Below are positions 1-11,504 of a stretch of DNA of 64,000 nt, in pieces (position 1 is the stretch's first letter; every line of letters starts with the position of its first letter). The position numbers were made by a program, and so were the translations under genes. Location: the NCBI GenBank assembly GCA_963989385.1, contig OZ022499.1, positions 53,557,757-53,621,756 of the forward strand, given 5' to 3'. Origin of the DNA: Ctena decussata. Its lineage: Eukaryota; Mollusca; Bivalvia; Lucinida; Lucinidae. The notes under the pieces were generated by a model, which saw only the letters and a program-made list of their open reading frames with translations, ran no database searches and was not told the origin of the DNA.

Positions 1-76
1 TAATTGTATGTGTTCTAGAAGTCTTAAAGAATCTTTGACTAACGACTTCGTTAAGCTGATGATACTTTGAACAACT

Positions 77-222
77 GGGGCCGTTTTTATAAAACGACTT
101 TAGTGGTTGCTTAAAAAGTTGTGTGTGTTTTCTGTAGCTTATCTACATGATACAAGCTACAGAAAACACAAACAACTTTTTGGACAATTATGGTAGTTTC
201 ACAAATTTGGGAAACTTAAAAA
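77..222. repeat. Family A-like MITE fragment with internal hairpin
   Basis: The left end (77-112) matches the outer terminal repeat of the family A elements at 29681 and 34602 (GGGGCCGT, then ATAAAACGACTT, then GTGGTTGCT). The middle differs: a stem of about 28 bp (113-140 with 154-181) closes a 13-base loop. The expected right terminus is only weakly recognisable near 222, so this is either a diverged subfamily or a broken copy. No coding potential. Confidence 0.5.
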
Positions 223-1415
223 CCCTGGTCGGAGGCATAAGTGATCAAACAGTTCCGATTTGAAAAAAACTTGAGTGGGCGGGTGTGCATTATGTTTCCA
301 TAAATAGTAGCTTGGTCGCTTCATCGTGGTTCTGCAGAGCAGCTTTTGACTTAATCAGAGTTATCTTTCTTGGCGGCCATCTTAGATGGTGACCGTTCCA
401 ACATACTTCCATTCCCCGCAAGGTGAGTCCAAGGAACAGGAGGCTTACTTCTGTTATCATGCCACATGCAAATAGCATCCATAGTTTGAAATTGACAAAT
501 ATGGTCTTGAAATTTTTTAGAAAAAAATATATATCATGAATTTTAAAATCATAACCTTGAGTTCTAGGGATCCCAGGGGCAGGGATGGTGTTTTGTAAAA
601 GCTTAAAACATTATTGTTTACATGATGCCAAATATAAGCAAAAGCCGTCGTACAGAAAATATTAGGTCATGAAACTTGAACGTAAGTGCGGACGTCAATA
701 TCGACGCCATCGTTCATGTTAACGTGTAGTAAAACAGTTCATCCTGAATGTTGTCCAGGTGAGCAAAATGTTACATTCGGAGTCTGCATTAACTTTCGAA
801 GAACTGCTCAGGTTTCCCAATTCACTTTTCAGTAGCGGCTTAAAAGGCAGCTAGTATACGGCTTGATCACTAACCCAATAAACTTAATCAACCTCATAAT
901 TATGAAACTTTAGAGTTACTGCAAACTCGACTTAATTTCTGTCAATGTGTTCATAAATCAATTGACGACCTTTTATTAAAAGTTTTCAGAACGCCTTAAA
1001 ATGTGGAGCTTAAAATAGGTGGTACAATACAAGCCTCGTGTGACATTTCTTAAAGATCTAGATAAGACGGAGTATTTGATGATAAGTAAGGATAATTTTT
1101 CTTATTTCTCATCGAAACCGTATGTTGTGACGGTTCAGATGAGGGGTCACAACACATGTTTTTATGCAGAATTATCAAAAAATATTCCCAATTATCATCA
1201 AATACTCCCTCTTATCTAGAGCTCTGCATGATTTCATAATACAAGCTATCTATGTTGTAAGTTGCTTGATACACAAAACAAGTAGCATTATAAGAAAATT
1301 AAGCTGTAAGGGTATGATAGCTAAAATCAAGTTTATAGACCTTACATGTAAATGTAGCTTCAAAACAAGTCAGTTTGCTTAGTGTCTGTTCATGAGAAAG
1401 AAATAATAACATTGA
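223..1415. other. No gene seen; AT-rich spacer
   Basis: Short frames only (66-72 codons at most), with stops throughout and no recognisable domain. A small 9 bp stem lies at 1123-1131/1146-1154. Nothing else could be supported. Confidence 0.6.
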
Positions 1416-1651
1416 GAGCCACGACACGATAAATCCAACAAAGTGGTATGTGTGCCCGCGAAGACTCCGATCAGCCTATCATCCGCCCAGTTTGATCAGA
1501 GTCTTCGCTGTGCGTTTAAAGGGTAGCTGAAGGTGTAAGCTAGCTCCATGCAGACAGCGAAGACCCTGATCAGACTGAGCGAATGCCAAGGCTGAGCTGA
1601 GTCTTCGCTTGGTGCACATGCCACTTTGTTGGTTTTGTCGTGTCGCGGCTC
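1416..1651. mobile_element. Family B palindromic MITE, copy 1
   Basis: This is a full-length but diverged member of the most frequent element in the window. The outer inverted repeat reads GAGCCRCGACACGA at the left and TCGTGTCGCGGCTC at the right. Inside lie the paired blocks CAACAAAGTGG/CCACTTTGTTGG and the mirrored CAGACT/GATCAG segments with a TAAGCTAGC-type centre. The whole unit can fold on itself. It has no coding capacity and the transposase that moved it is unknown. Confidence 0.85.
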
Positions 1652-2479
1652 ATAAAGGAAAGTCAAGCGGTGTTTTATGTCAGACATTAAATTTGCATAT
1701 CCGTTATCGAGTAATCAAATAAACTGAATCAAGACAAGCGTTAAACCTTACATTCAATCCTTTGAAGAAGTCATAGAAAGAGCAGACAGACAGATATATT
1801 TCAATATTTCTTGGTTGTCTATACAGTTCTTTGATAACATAAGAGCATTATGCAAACACCGTCTATTTAGTAGTGTCAGTACATTGTGAGTCTTGATTTT
1901 TTGCCCTAGATTTTGAAATACGGAAGCAATTATTTTGCATTTTCAAACACGGAAATACACCAGTTCACTTTTAGAAAACTGATGGAAGGACGCTTATCTG
2001 CTAAGAAATACATGCGGATTTAATGAAGGTAGCAAGGCAAATAAAAAAAACATATAGTAATCAGCGCTGCATTCTTGAATCCCATGCTATCCACGTTGCA
2101 TATGCGTTGCCTGACCTATTATGACGTCATGGGGTCCTTTAAGTTACAACGTTAGATATTTCGACGTCGCTGTTGGCCTGACTTACTGACAATTTTCAAA
2201 AATTGAATTAAGAATAATGCCTCTTTTTTTAATTAGTTGCTTTATAAAGAAGCATAAAACTAATACAAAAAATGAAATACATTCTTCGTCCTTTTCTCTT
2301 TTCATCATACGCTGATTATTCACAGATACAGATGTTTTTGTTTCTTCTAAAATACTTTAGAATAAACATTTATTTATTTTAAGCATTTACAAAGGATGGT
2401 CAAAACAGTATGTGGCCTTTTGCTGAAGAAATATATTGTAAATAGTGGAGTAAATGAAAAAGCAATAATCAGGAACTAT
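1652..2479. other. No gene seen
   Basis: AT-rich unique-looking sequence with no open frame over 60 codons and no repeat that I could match elsewhere in the window. Confidence 0.6.
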
Positions 2480-2740
2480 CACAATTGTTTAGCACTCCCT
2501 GTCCTAAACACAAATGGGATAGGGGGGAAATAATAAATATAGACGGCGTACACAGCAAAACTAGACAAGCGAATAGCCAAGAGGTCAGCTCTTTCCCGGC
2601 AGATGATGTACAAAAAGTCAAAGACTAGAAAAAGGCTGAAACAATGACAATGGTAATGATAAATCGCTTGGAACAGTTAGTACTAAATTACGGGGGGAGG
2701 GGGGAAGCTCAATCGTTTTTACATCATCACAACCCTTGCC
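2480..2740 (+). repeat. Interspersed repeat E, copy 1
   Basis: This segment aligns with 35318-35504 plus 35862-35930. Shared blocks include CAAGCGAA(T/A)AGCCAA, AGCTCTTTCCC, TACAAAAAGTC and the end block CTTGGAACRGTYAG. The class of element is not known to me. The copy is valuable because it is uninterrupted and so gives the empty site for the insertion inside copy 3. Confidence 0.6.
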
Positions 2741-4688
2741 TTTTGCAGCAAATACAGATTTGTCTTCACTTATCCAATGGTGTATTTAAGTTCTCACTCA
2801 CTCAATCTTTGTAAAATAGTTTGTATGAGTCGTCATAGTAATCTTGAGATTGTACTGCGGGGCGGGAGAAAAATCCTCATTATTTGAATTGTTGGATTTA
2901 TATTTGGCTATACCTTATACTTGTAGCAGAGTTAAATACACTACATTTGGTATTCCATTTTGCTACGGGTTAAGCTTCTCACTGTAAAGGAATTATTGCC
3001 GTCAACAATTTTTTTATGCATGCATAAGCAGCTTAAAAAGAAACGTCGATCGTACATGATGATAAAATGACGTCAAGCTTTATACCGGGAATAATACACA
3101 AGTTTCAAGTTCTGTGAATAATTGCACCAAGTCTAGGAAATATTTTATATGATGTAATCCAATGTTATTTGACCCTTTTGTATGTTAGGTTCATCTAGTA
3201 TTGCCCAGATTAGAGGGTTCCAGGCCTGCATATGGTCATGCACTACGAAAGTAATATTGTTTGACAGGATATTAAAAGCAAAATTTCGGCTTGGAGCTAT
3301 GAACCAATAAATATAAGGAAATTATGCTATAAAATTCTCTAAAACAATCCAACCGCATGAAGATGTGTATTAAATGGGTCAAATCAAGAAAAATATGTAC
3401 AAAATTGTGTTATTTTTGTTAAAAAAAAACAGACAAGAAAAAGAACCATTGCAATGTTTAAAAGGGACAAAAACGTCGAGCGTCATTAGTGTGATGTTCC
3501 GCTGGTGCTGTACTACCTACTTAATATCAAAAGATTTATTGATTGAAAGTTCTTCAAATTTAACAAAACGCAGCTAAAATATGGATAGTTCCTGAAGTGC
3601 AGTACAATGACTGCAAGACCTTAAGTACATTGGCAAAATTCCCGTATTGTTGATCAGCCGTCGTGATTGCTTTACTTCTTGGATATAAAAGCATGAGAGG
3701 TAAGGCAAATTAATGTGCCAACATCATGAATATATCATTTCTCCTTTTCTTACCGAATGAATAAACAATTACAGAAAATATATTTCTCATAGAAGCATGC
3801 TAAGCTGTTTATATATTTAGTTTCATATACTTCCGCATATACTTGAGATAGAACAACAATTGCATGTTAACAGGTGGACAAGTCTAGCACTTGTTACATC
3901 TAAAGAATCTTTTGTTAGAAAGAGAAGAAATACTATGTAACATTTGCCAATATGCTTTTCGAAAAAGAAAAAACAACAACAACAAACAAACAAACAAAAA
4001 ACAAACAAACAAACCATGCCTTTCTGTAATATAATTGCTTGCAGCATTTTAAGTCTGCGATGATGTCTGGTACCGAGGTCTCTACCTTTGGTTTAACGTT
4101 TATATCTACTCAGACAGATTATTTCTTCTTGATATTAGAAAGCTTCATTCAATCATTGATCATTATGTCACGAGCAGTTAAGTCTATATAAATGTGACTA
4201 TTAAAGTGCATTATTTGATAACATATCAAAGTGCATTGGTTTTATTTTGTTGTCGGTAACAGGAACTGTACACAACAATAAAAGTTCCTTTTCAGATTTC
4301 ATATCATATCTCAAAGATGCCTGTTTATTTGTTCTTAACAGACTATAATATGAGCCACGGTGTCTTCGGTAAGGCGTCATGAACTTTGTGCCCAAGAAAT
4401 ACTCTTGCTAGCCATAGACGTATCTTTCAACACGTTTACTTATGTGGTGGCAAAGATATTACATTAGGACACTAGACTCGTATACTAGGGAGTCTTGAAT
4501 ACATAATACATGCACCTCGTTTCACAATGTGTTTGTCTCTTAGATGAAACGTAAACACGTCTTCCCGTATAATCACAGCTTTACGCTGGTAATGTGAAAA
4601 CGTTAGAGAGTGAAACTCGGATTGTATCTATAAGAACCTTCTTCTGAGGCAACCTATGGCTATGATAATTTGATTCACATAGGTGAAA

Positions 4689-4691
<3 letters not shown>
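2741..4691. other. No gene seen; includes a (CAAA)n tract
   Basis: AT-rich spacer. The only structured part is an A/C-rich CAAA/CAA microsatellite at about 3963-4016. Small open frames (61-74 codons) have no recognisable content. Confidence 0.6.
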
Positions 4692-4748
<57 letters not shown>

Positions 4749-4759
4749 GAGAGAGAGAG
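4692..4759. repeat. (GA)n microsatellite
   Basis: A GA/AG dinucleotide run of about 68 bases, interrupted once by a C near 4736. It creates open frames on both strands made only of Arg-Glu or Ser-Leu repeats, which are artefacts. A short AAT-rich tract follows at about 4785-4803. Confidence 0.95.
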
Positions 4760-5055
4760 CGTTCACTGTTCAAATTAAATAATGATAAAAATAATAATAA
4801 TAAATCATATTTTAATATTGTCGATGCCGAGAGTAAACTTATCAGACGAAAAGACAGGCACGTTGGCACGAACATATGACTTGGCCGAATACAGCTAAAT
4901 ATATATCGTGTGTCTTTTATTGAATAATCTAATAGGTTTTGAACCTTTCAGCCGATCTGAGAAAGAAGCCAGACAGCAACTAGATATAGAGACATATTAC
5001 TCTAGTTTCCATTATCAACAAAATTGATAACAATGATGGTAGTTGTTCGTCATTT

Positions 5056-5291
5056 GAGCTGCAACATGAGAATATCAACAAAGTGGTTGTGCGCCCAGCG
5101 CAGACTCAGATCAGCCTGGGTATCCGCCCAGTTAGATCAGAGTCTTCGCTAGGCGCTTAAAGGGTAGCTAAGGATCTAAGCTACCTCCATGCGGACAGCG
5201 AAGACTCTGATCAGACTTGGCGGATGCCCAGGCTGATCTGAGTCTGCGCTGGGCGCACAGCCACTTTATTGGTTTTCTCGTCTCGCGGCTC
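5056..5291. mobile_element. Family B palindromic MITE, copy 2
   Basis: A full-length copy of the 236 bp palindromic element. It is flanked on both sides by the direct repeat ATTT (5052-5055 and 5292-5295), which gives the element boundary as GAGC...GCTC and suggests a 4 bp target-site duplication. The inner arms pair CAGACTCAGATCAGCCTGG with the reciprocal block around 5230-5250. Confidence 0.9.
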
Positions 5292-5349
5292 ATTTGTATC
5301 CTTAATATTTAAGCACTACATGTTGAGGATTTCGACCCAGAGTGACAAA

Positions 5350-5551
5350 TACAGTCAACTCTCGATATCTCGAACACTGATATCTCGAAGTACTTTCTTA
5401 TATCAAAGACTATAGTTTTGACTCATACCCTTTTTTTACATTTCAATCCCTTTTTATCTCAAACTACTCATATCTCAAAGTAAATTTTCTGTGATCAGTT
5501 ATCAGAAGTTTGTGGTGAACCATGACTTTGAGATATCGATAGTTGACTATA
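5350..5551. mobile_element. pogo/Tigger-like MITE
   Basis: A ~198 bp element with TIRs CAGTCAACTCTCGATATCTC at the left and, read inward from the right, TAGTCAACTATCGATATCTC. Both ends sit next to the dinucleotide TA (5350-5351 and 5550-5551). A CAGTC... terminus with TA duplication is typical of the pogo/Tigger branch of Tc1-mariner elements. There is no transposase inside, so it is non-autonomous. The GATATCTCGAA motif repeats several times within the element. Confidence 0.75.
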
Positions 5552-6063
5552 GGCAAATGTGTTAATACCACGAAACGTCGACAAACGTGACGGTTTCGTT
5601 TCACACCAGAGACAGTGGCAAATATATTCTGGAAAGTAAGGTCCTTCGGAAGCAAGGAACACACCAAAGAATAGAAGCATCGTATTCTTTTGTGAACTCC
5701 TGGCTGATGTTATACAAAGTTGGCAAGACAAAGCAGCATGTTTGTATATCAACAAAAGAGCATACCAAGTGAACACGCTACATTGATACATACTCAAAGT
5801 CTACCCAACGTTGTCCTATCGTCATGAAAATTGTCTCACTTTTGTTCTAACACGCACGTTCACTGGATATATATTGCAAAAGTCAACATTCAAAATGCGT
5901 CTTTTATCATGTAAAGTAATGATGATTCAAACTAAACTATTTTTCTGTACTTCCTTTTTTAATAAGTCTCTATAATTCAGCTAAATCAGCAAAATTTAAT
6001 TTGAGTCTGCTGTAATACCCAGTGCATAGTCTTTAATTATTAAATGTCTAGTCAGACATAATT
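5552..6063. other. No gene seen
   Basis: Unique-looking AT-rich sequence. The 61- and 100-codon frames here run into the adjacent MITE and show no domain. Confidence 0.6.
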
Positions 6064-6299
6064 GAGCCGCGGCACGAGAAAACCAACAAAGTGGTTGTGC
6101 GCCCAGCGCAGACTCAGATCAGCCTGGGCATCCGCCTAGTCTGATCAGAGTCTTCGCTGTCCGCATGAAGGTAGCTTATACCCTTAGCTACCCTTTAAGC
6201 AGGTAGCGAAGACTCTGCTCAGACTAGGCGGCTGCCCATGCTGATCTGAGTCTGTGCTGGGCGCACAACCACTTTGTTGGTTCTCTCGTGTCGCGGCTC
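6064..6299. mobile_element. Family B palindromic MITE, copy 3
   Basis: A nearly complete copy with termini GAGCCGCGGCACGAG and CTCGTGTCGCGGCTC. The flanks (ATT / AGTT) no longer show a clean target duplication. It lies ~770 bp from copy 2, with the pogo-like element between them. Confidence 0.88.
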
Positions 6300-6709
6300 A
6301 GTTGTTATCATCCTGTCTCAATTATCTCTGAATGCAATGTACTCTTATGAATTCCTCTAATGAGTTCTAATAGTACAGTATTTGTTTTTAACAAACGATA
6401 TTAACTGATTGTATATATGGCATCTTATTAAACCACTGACTCGCGTCATATTCAGATCTGACAAAAAGCATTAGCAAACATGTCTAAATATAAGCAAAAT
6501 ACGCCAGAGCCTACCAGATTACGTCAGGACATTTGTCTGTTTTGTATATATCGCAATAAACGAATTTTATAAGCTTAAGGAAAGCAGGTAATTTGCATCA
6601 ATGATGAAAACTAGATGAGATACAGTTGTCACTTAAAAGCGGAATAAAACTTGTTAACAAAACTGTTTACATATCTGAAGATGGATATTACTAAAGCTAG
6701 GGTATTTAC

Positions 6710-6810
6710 AGTATTTTCTCCGGTCTTTCGGATGAGACTTTAAACCGAGGTCCCGTCTCCATATGACCTCGTTGTTGGTGGGACGTTAAATCCGAGTTCA
6801 CTCACTCATC
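6710..6810 (+). repeat. SINE-like fragment (CGGATGAGAC domain)
   Basis: Contains TTTCGGATGAGACTTTAAAC, then CGAGGTCCCGT, and ends GGTGGGACGTTAAATCC. I recognise this arrangement as a common SINE 3' domain of molluscs, from memory. No tRNA-like head is visible, so it is a 5'-truncated fragment. Confidence 0.5.
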
Positions 6811-7026
6811 ATCCATCATTTACAGTATTAAATTTTATTGAATCCTTATCAACAATTTTTCCAATTCATCCATTTTATTATTATCATTATCTGAGTCAGA
6901 AGCGCAGCATCAAAACATTGTTTTCAAAATGTAATATTTACATTCTTGGTGAACTTATTGAAAAGCCCTATAGTAAACCATTGGAACGTAATGTAGTTAA
7001 CATCCCAATAAATACATTGAGACACG

Positions 7027-7097
7027 CGACGTCAATGACGTCAAATAAACATTGGCTCTCTACAACCTGATTTGACGTCAGCAACGTCATGACGTCA
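7027..7097. promoter_or_regulatory. Cluster of ACGTCA/TGACGTCA (CRE-like) motifs
   Basis: Six ACGTCA-type sites occur in about 70 bp, four of them in full TGACGTCA or GACGTCAA context. Two are arranged as an inverted pair (ATGACGTCAAAT ... ATTTGACGTCAG, 7034-7083). TGACGTCA is the core site for CREB/ATF-type bZIP factors, but no promoter or gene is visible nearby. The inverted pair may simply be a degraded TIR. Confidence 0.3.
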
Positions 7098-7214
7098 CGC
7101 ATGCCGTTCTTTGTTAGCAGAAAAAACTGTGTGTACATGTTTTACTGCTTCCGTTTTACCGATTATATAAGGTTTTTCATGAAAGATTTTATTGTAACGA
7201 ATGTAAATATAAGC

Positions 7215-7363
7215 AATGAACTTAATTTTTCTGATGTTTATCGAAGTGTAAACTACATTGGGTCACTAGGAAAATTTACATGAACCCCTTCGGTGTTCAT
7301 TCACTTTGCACGTGACCCAATGTAGTTTACACTTCGATAAACCTCAGAAAAATGAAATTCATT
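7215..7363. repeat. Foldback hairpin H1
   Basis: Arms of about 52 bp (7215-7266 and 7312-7363) are near-perfect reverse complements, with the core GTTTATCGAAGTGTAAACTA. The 45-base centre contains the smaller hairpin GAACCCCTTCGGTGTTC. No matching copy elsewhere in the window. Non-coding. Confidence 0.85.
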
Positions 7364-7804
7364 CCTTAAATAGAGGTGCATCCGTGGAACACATAGTTTG
7401 ATTTAATATTGGTTCTTCTTGATAAAGGCCAGGATGCCGAAAATTTGAAATAAAGAGTGATTTAGAGTAATATTCTCATGAATTTCTTCCCGTGTGAAAA
7501 AATATTGAAGAAATTATAAATTTAGGCTGAAAATTCATTTTTCATAAGTTCCGGACATATAATACCAGGGTGCAATAATTTAAAACTGGAACTCAGCGAC
7601 CAAAATAATTGATGCAGACAGTGTACAGAAAATCTTCTGAACTATTATAATATGTGTCCGCCAGTAAACTGCATAATTTACACAAGCAAGGGTTGGTAAG
7701 TTTTTCGAAGATGCCCTGAAACTGTCGACATTTGATGTGCTACCTACATTGGCTTTCAATAGGACTAGGGTTTTATGTGCTTGCAGTAGGTGTAGTTGAA
7801 GTTG
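7364..7804. other. No gene seen
   Basis: AT-rich spacer without open frames or recognisable repeats. Confidence 0.6.
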
Positions 7805-7925
7805 TTTCCATATCTTTTCTCTCGTCTGTCCAATCTTTCTATTCTATTTTCTTTATGGGAGACGGTCCGTCATAGACTGGAAACTATTTCAAAGGGCTGT
7901 TAAACCAAACATCAACGCACAAACC
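7805..7925 (+). repeat. SINE-like repeat J, copy 1 (3' part)
   Basis: Shares TTCTCTCGTCTGTCC-like and GACTGGAAACTATTTCAAAG-like segments and a GGGCTGTTAAACC end with copies at 23107-23300 (minus) and 42080-42320 (plus). The 3' end resembles the tail of SINE family S (CTGAAATACTGTT..AAAGG). Only the 3' part is preserved. Confidence 0.5.
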
Positions 7926-8570
7926 AAACTCGGTTTAGCAGGTACATTTGTAAATTTACAAGTCTACATATAATATACAGATAAAGGAAAAGTGTCGATT
8001 TGCTGGTGTTCATGTCTGTATTAGTGTATCTGACTTTTTATCTGTACTTAATTTAATGTACTCGTATATTAACTGCGTCTTTAAATTTACAGGTACTGCA
8101 TAAAAATATACAGGGCCACCAATATGTCTAAAAAATAACAGATATCGTGATACAAAAGTAGGAATTCTTCAGACTGTTAACGAATACATTTATAAGCTTA
8201 TACATGCCACATGAAGGTGATCCTATCCTATGCAATATTTTGGTCATTACAAACGCTTTTGCTTAGATATATGCTAATCTGGATTTTTACAATAAAGGAC
8301 CTCGAACTATTTTCCAAGAATCTGCCATCACATGTAGAGTTGTAGTTTCTTCAGCAACAGTTTTAAATGTTTTATTACTGATTTAAGACATAATAATTTC
8401 AAAACAGTATGTTTGAAGGTGGCGATTTGTGGTAAATACATAAAACCATAAAAAACTGGAGTATCTCCCTGAAAGTTAGCAGACTTCTTATTTTTGTTGT
8501 TGACTACCGTTGAGAATACAAAATAGATGTACCTGCAGCTTAAATAAGTTTTTTTCAATTAATGATGAAA
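7926..8570. other. No gene seen
   Basis: AT-rich sequence. The 76-codon minus-strand frame at 8328-8558 has no recognisable domain and low-complexity Leu/Lys content. Confidence 0.6.
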
Positions 8571-8902
8571 GGATAATTTTCTGCGCAGAAATCTAAATAA
8601 AATAAAAAGTAATAAAATAAATAAACAGCATCGTTATTGAAAATTCGCTTAGCGCTTAAGGTGTCCCAGCAATTATTCGTTCCAACCCTTTCTTAAATTG
8701 TAAGGTTGACCAGATGAGAACAGAAGCTTATTCTCAAATGTTCAACCATGTATATGATGCATGTACACTGGATGCATTCATTTAGTATAGGGTAGACACG
8801 CATACCTATATAACATCTACAATAACAAATAATACATTGCTGATACTAAGATAGGTGTGTAAATGAAATTGTTCAACCTTGATAAATACACATTATTATG
8901 AT

Positions 8903-9022
8903 AGTAACTTGATCTGGTGTATTGTATTACGTCGAGTGGATGAGCTCATACCATCGGATCAACCGAGACGCTTGCATGAGCTCATCCACGAGACGTGGTA
9001 CAATACGCCAGATCAAGTTACT
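8903..9022. repeat. Foldback hairpin H2
   Basis: 47 bp arms (8903-8949 and 8976-9022) pair with few mismatches, with cores AGTAACTTGATCTGG and GTGGATGAGCTCAT. The 26-base apex contains CGAGACGCTTGC. It sits inside the 1 kb TIR element. Confidence 0.85.
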
Positions 9023-9084
9023 TTTGTAATTATTTGTTTATTATATACCTTAGGGAATAGCCAACCATTCATACTTGCCAGCGC

Positions 9085-9175
9085 TTATGCATCGACCCGG
9101 ATTCGAGCCTGCGCGGCAGATGTATGTAGCTAGCCGTGAGACAAACGCTATCGACTGAGCTATCGTTGCGCGCAT
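9085..9175 (-). repeat. tRNA-derived SINE head (minus strand)
   Basis: Read on the minus strand, a good A box (TAGCTCAGTCGATAG) is followed about 38 bases later by a B box (GGCTCGAATCC). These are internal RNA polymerase III promoter elements. The predicted acceptor arms do not pair, so this is not a functional tRNA gene but most likely the head of a SINE different from family S. Confidence 0.55.
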
Positions 9176-9576
9176 TTTGACGTGTTTGTTGACGTTGCGT
9201 CACTAGTCCCGTATCTCGTGTTCTCGTTTCTACGACGCACGTTAAAATGTGACGCGCCTGAAGCTGGAACTCAGACATAGCCTCGTTTTAAGGGATAGTG
9301 ATACGGATTCAGTAAACGTTAGTTTGATATGACTGTCTGTATCAGATGGCCAGAAAACAGACAGTTCAAAGGGTGTTTCATTAATAGGTATATAATAAAA
9401 TAGTCTCATCTGTGTTATTTTGACAAAAAAAAAAAAAAAAAAAAAATGGGCACATACCTCCCTTTTTTATCTGCTCAGTCTTTTCGACGCTTATCGAAAT
9501 GCAATAAGGTACCTTCAGGCCTAAGTACATTTCAAGAACGATGTTATTTTTTAGATTTCTGCGCAGAAAATTATCC

Positions 9577-9810
9577 TTACACCTTGCCTTATAAAAGGAC
9601 GTTTGAACATGAATAAATCCTGCCGTTTGGCATTATGAGAAACTACATATAGAAAGCATCTGTTAAGTTTTGGGAAGATCTTTTGTATTTTCAGCGTTTT
9701 ATGCAGATTTTTGCCTTTGCCCCAAATAAGTGATTATCACCACTTTAGATAATAATTGAGTGTTTGTCTTTTTTTATTTTCTTTCTGCACCTTCTTATAA
9801 ATAGAATCTA
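9577..9810. other. No gene seen
   Basis: Short AT-rich spacer. Confidence 0.5.
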
Positions 9811-9948
9811 TCATTGATCTCCGATGCGGACAGGGAAATCCCAACCCGAGGGCACACGGGGTGTGTCGGAAACGAGGCTTGCCGAGTTTCCGACACACCC
9901 CTTGTGCCCGAGGGTTGGGATTTCACTGCCCGCATCGTAGACTAATGA
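9811..9948. repeat. Foldback hairpin H3
   Basis: ~62 bp arms (9811-9873 and 9887-9948) with the GC-rich core GGGAAATCCCAACCCGAGGG and reverse-complement partner. The apex is GAGGCTTGCCGAG (9874-9886), also seen in hairpin H4a and, on the other strand, in H8. The arms are unrelated to those hairpins. Confidence 0.9.
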
Positions 9949-10401
9949 TTGATTATTTTTCTTACCTACGATATATTTCAAACTGTACGGGGAACTTTTA
10001 TTTCATGCGAACGCGTACAAGCGTAAGTAGTATTGTGACGTAACGTCAACGTCAGTTGGTAACGTCTTCATAATGGCGGCACCCATGACAGTGTTTTTGT
10101 GAAGCATTGACTATTTTCGAGTTGTTTCCCCGATTTTAAGACATAGAAACAGATAATGATGGACTTATAAAGAAGGAATTTCTTTGAGGAAACTCATTTG
10201 TATAAAAATTATGCAAAAAAGTATAGAATCGCCGAGTCGGGCTTATTGCATTTCATTCAGCGAGTAGTGATACACAGAATTCAAGCTCGTGTCAGCTGTC
10301 CCAGCCCATGGGCAAGACAGAATTTTCCTGCACCGCTAAAAATAGGACAAACTCTGTCTCGTAGGTGAGAAACCATTTTCTAGCCCGTGGATTACCATTT
10401 T
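9949..10401. other. No gene seen; ACGTCA-rich spacer
   Basis: Contains several AACGTC/ACGTCA sites near 10035-10070 and no supported exon. Confidence 0.55.
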
Positions 10402-10564
10402 GCGCCTGTCACGACAAAACCAACAAACATGCATGTGCGCCCAGCAAGGACTCAGATCAGCATGGATATCCGCCCTGTCTGATCAGAGTCTTCTTGGCGG
10501 ATGACTAGGCTGATCTGAGTCTTCGCTGGACTCAAATGCCACTTTGTTGGTCGCGTCGCGGCTC
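10402..10564. mobile_element. Family B palindromic MITE, copy 4 (internally deleted)
   Basis: Termini (CAAAACCAACAAA at the left, GTCGCGGCTC at the right) are present but the central ~70 bp, including the GTAGCTTA centre, is missing. The remaining arms still fold. Diverged. Confidence 0.8.
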
Positions 10565-11150
10565 AATTTTGATACCGTTAGCACCTTACATATACTTGCT
10601 GGAAAAGACCCATCGCAAAGACCCTTACTATTGCGGCAACTCTTTGAACGAACAGTAAAGACCCATATCAAAGCAGTCTGATCAGATTAAATAAATACTG
10701 AAATAAGATCTCTGTAAGAAAGAACATATCAAAGATACGAAAATAGTAGACTCGGATTACCTGAGGCCGTACATGTGCAATGATGTAATGTTGCCAACAC
10801 TCTTCGCGATTTCACCATAATCAGACTCCGTGATTTGGTAAAATGATTAAAAAAGACAAAACAGTAAAGAAGAAGAAACGGTGCCCCACTGTCAAAGGTT
10901 ACTATGGCACGCAATAATACGTGTTTATTGCACATTATTCTCCATATTCTGCAACTGTTATGTGCATTCTCTTTCGAAAATAGACCCTTTATTAATTTAA
11001 TGCTCTGCGGGCAGTCTTTGAAATAAATTTCAAACATCTTCGTATTTATTTTATCTTTGAAATAAACCGTATTAGGATGGCATTATTATTGAATCAAAAA
11101 GGTTGATGAACTCAGGCTAATATGTAGAACTCGAACTACAATGTATGTTG
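10565..11150. other. No gene seen
   Basis: A 102-codon minus-strand frame (10729-11037) shows no recognisable domain. No repeat match within the window. Confidence 0.55.
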
Positions 11151-11410
11151 TGTCAGATGGAAACGATATATGAACCGAAAACGATGGTACCTAACGAAAT
11201 AATAAGTAATCTAAAATGCACTGAAAGACCATTGTTGAATATTCCGGTTTTGTACAATTATTTTGTAAATTTATTTAGTTTATATAGTGTCTGATAGAAA
11301 AGAAATATGAAACGAAAACGATAGAAACGTAACATTAAGTAATATGAAATGCACTGAAAGATCATTTTTGAATATTGCGGTTTAAATACTATTATTTCAT
11401 AAATTTACAT
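11151..11410 (+). repeat. Two-copy tandem duplication (~137 bp period)
   Basis: The block from 11151 recurs from 11288. Shared stretches are GAAACGATATATGAAC/GAAAAGAAATATGAAAC, AATGCACTGAAAGA and TTGAATATT.CGGTTT. The copies differ at roughly one site in six, so the duplication is not recent. Function unknown. Confidence 0.75.
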
Positions 11411-11504
11411 ACTATGTTACAAAGGTATTCGACTTGTACATATGTATGTACAGCATATTTCTGGAAAGATTCGCTCGGAAGTAAATATTTGATTGAGTAA
11501 TTAC

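Larger units (their letters stand above)
8571..9576. mobile_element. 1.0 kb TIR element with nested hairpin and tRNA-like head
   Basis: A perfect 27 bp inverted repeat marks the ends (8571-8597 and 9550-9576; core TTTTCTGCGCAGAA). The similarity continues inward for about 50 more bases in diverged form (AACATCGTTNTTGAAA). The interior has no transposase. It carries hairpin H2, a minus-strand tRNA-like segment (about 9175-9085), and a 24-base A run at 9425-9448. It is best read as a non-autonomous DNA element that has received later insertions. The superfamily is not assigned, because no clear target duplication is visible. Confidence 0.7.

Noticed and set aside
4670..4879. Arg-Glu or Ser-Leu repeat proteins
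   Set aside because: Translations of a GA microsatellite on each strand.
9085..9175. A tRNA gene on the minus strand
   Set aside because: A and B boxes are good but the acceptor stem does not pair, so it was kept only as a SINE-type head.
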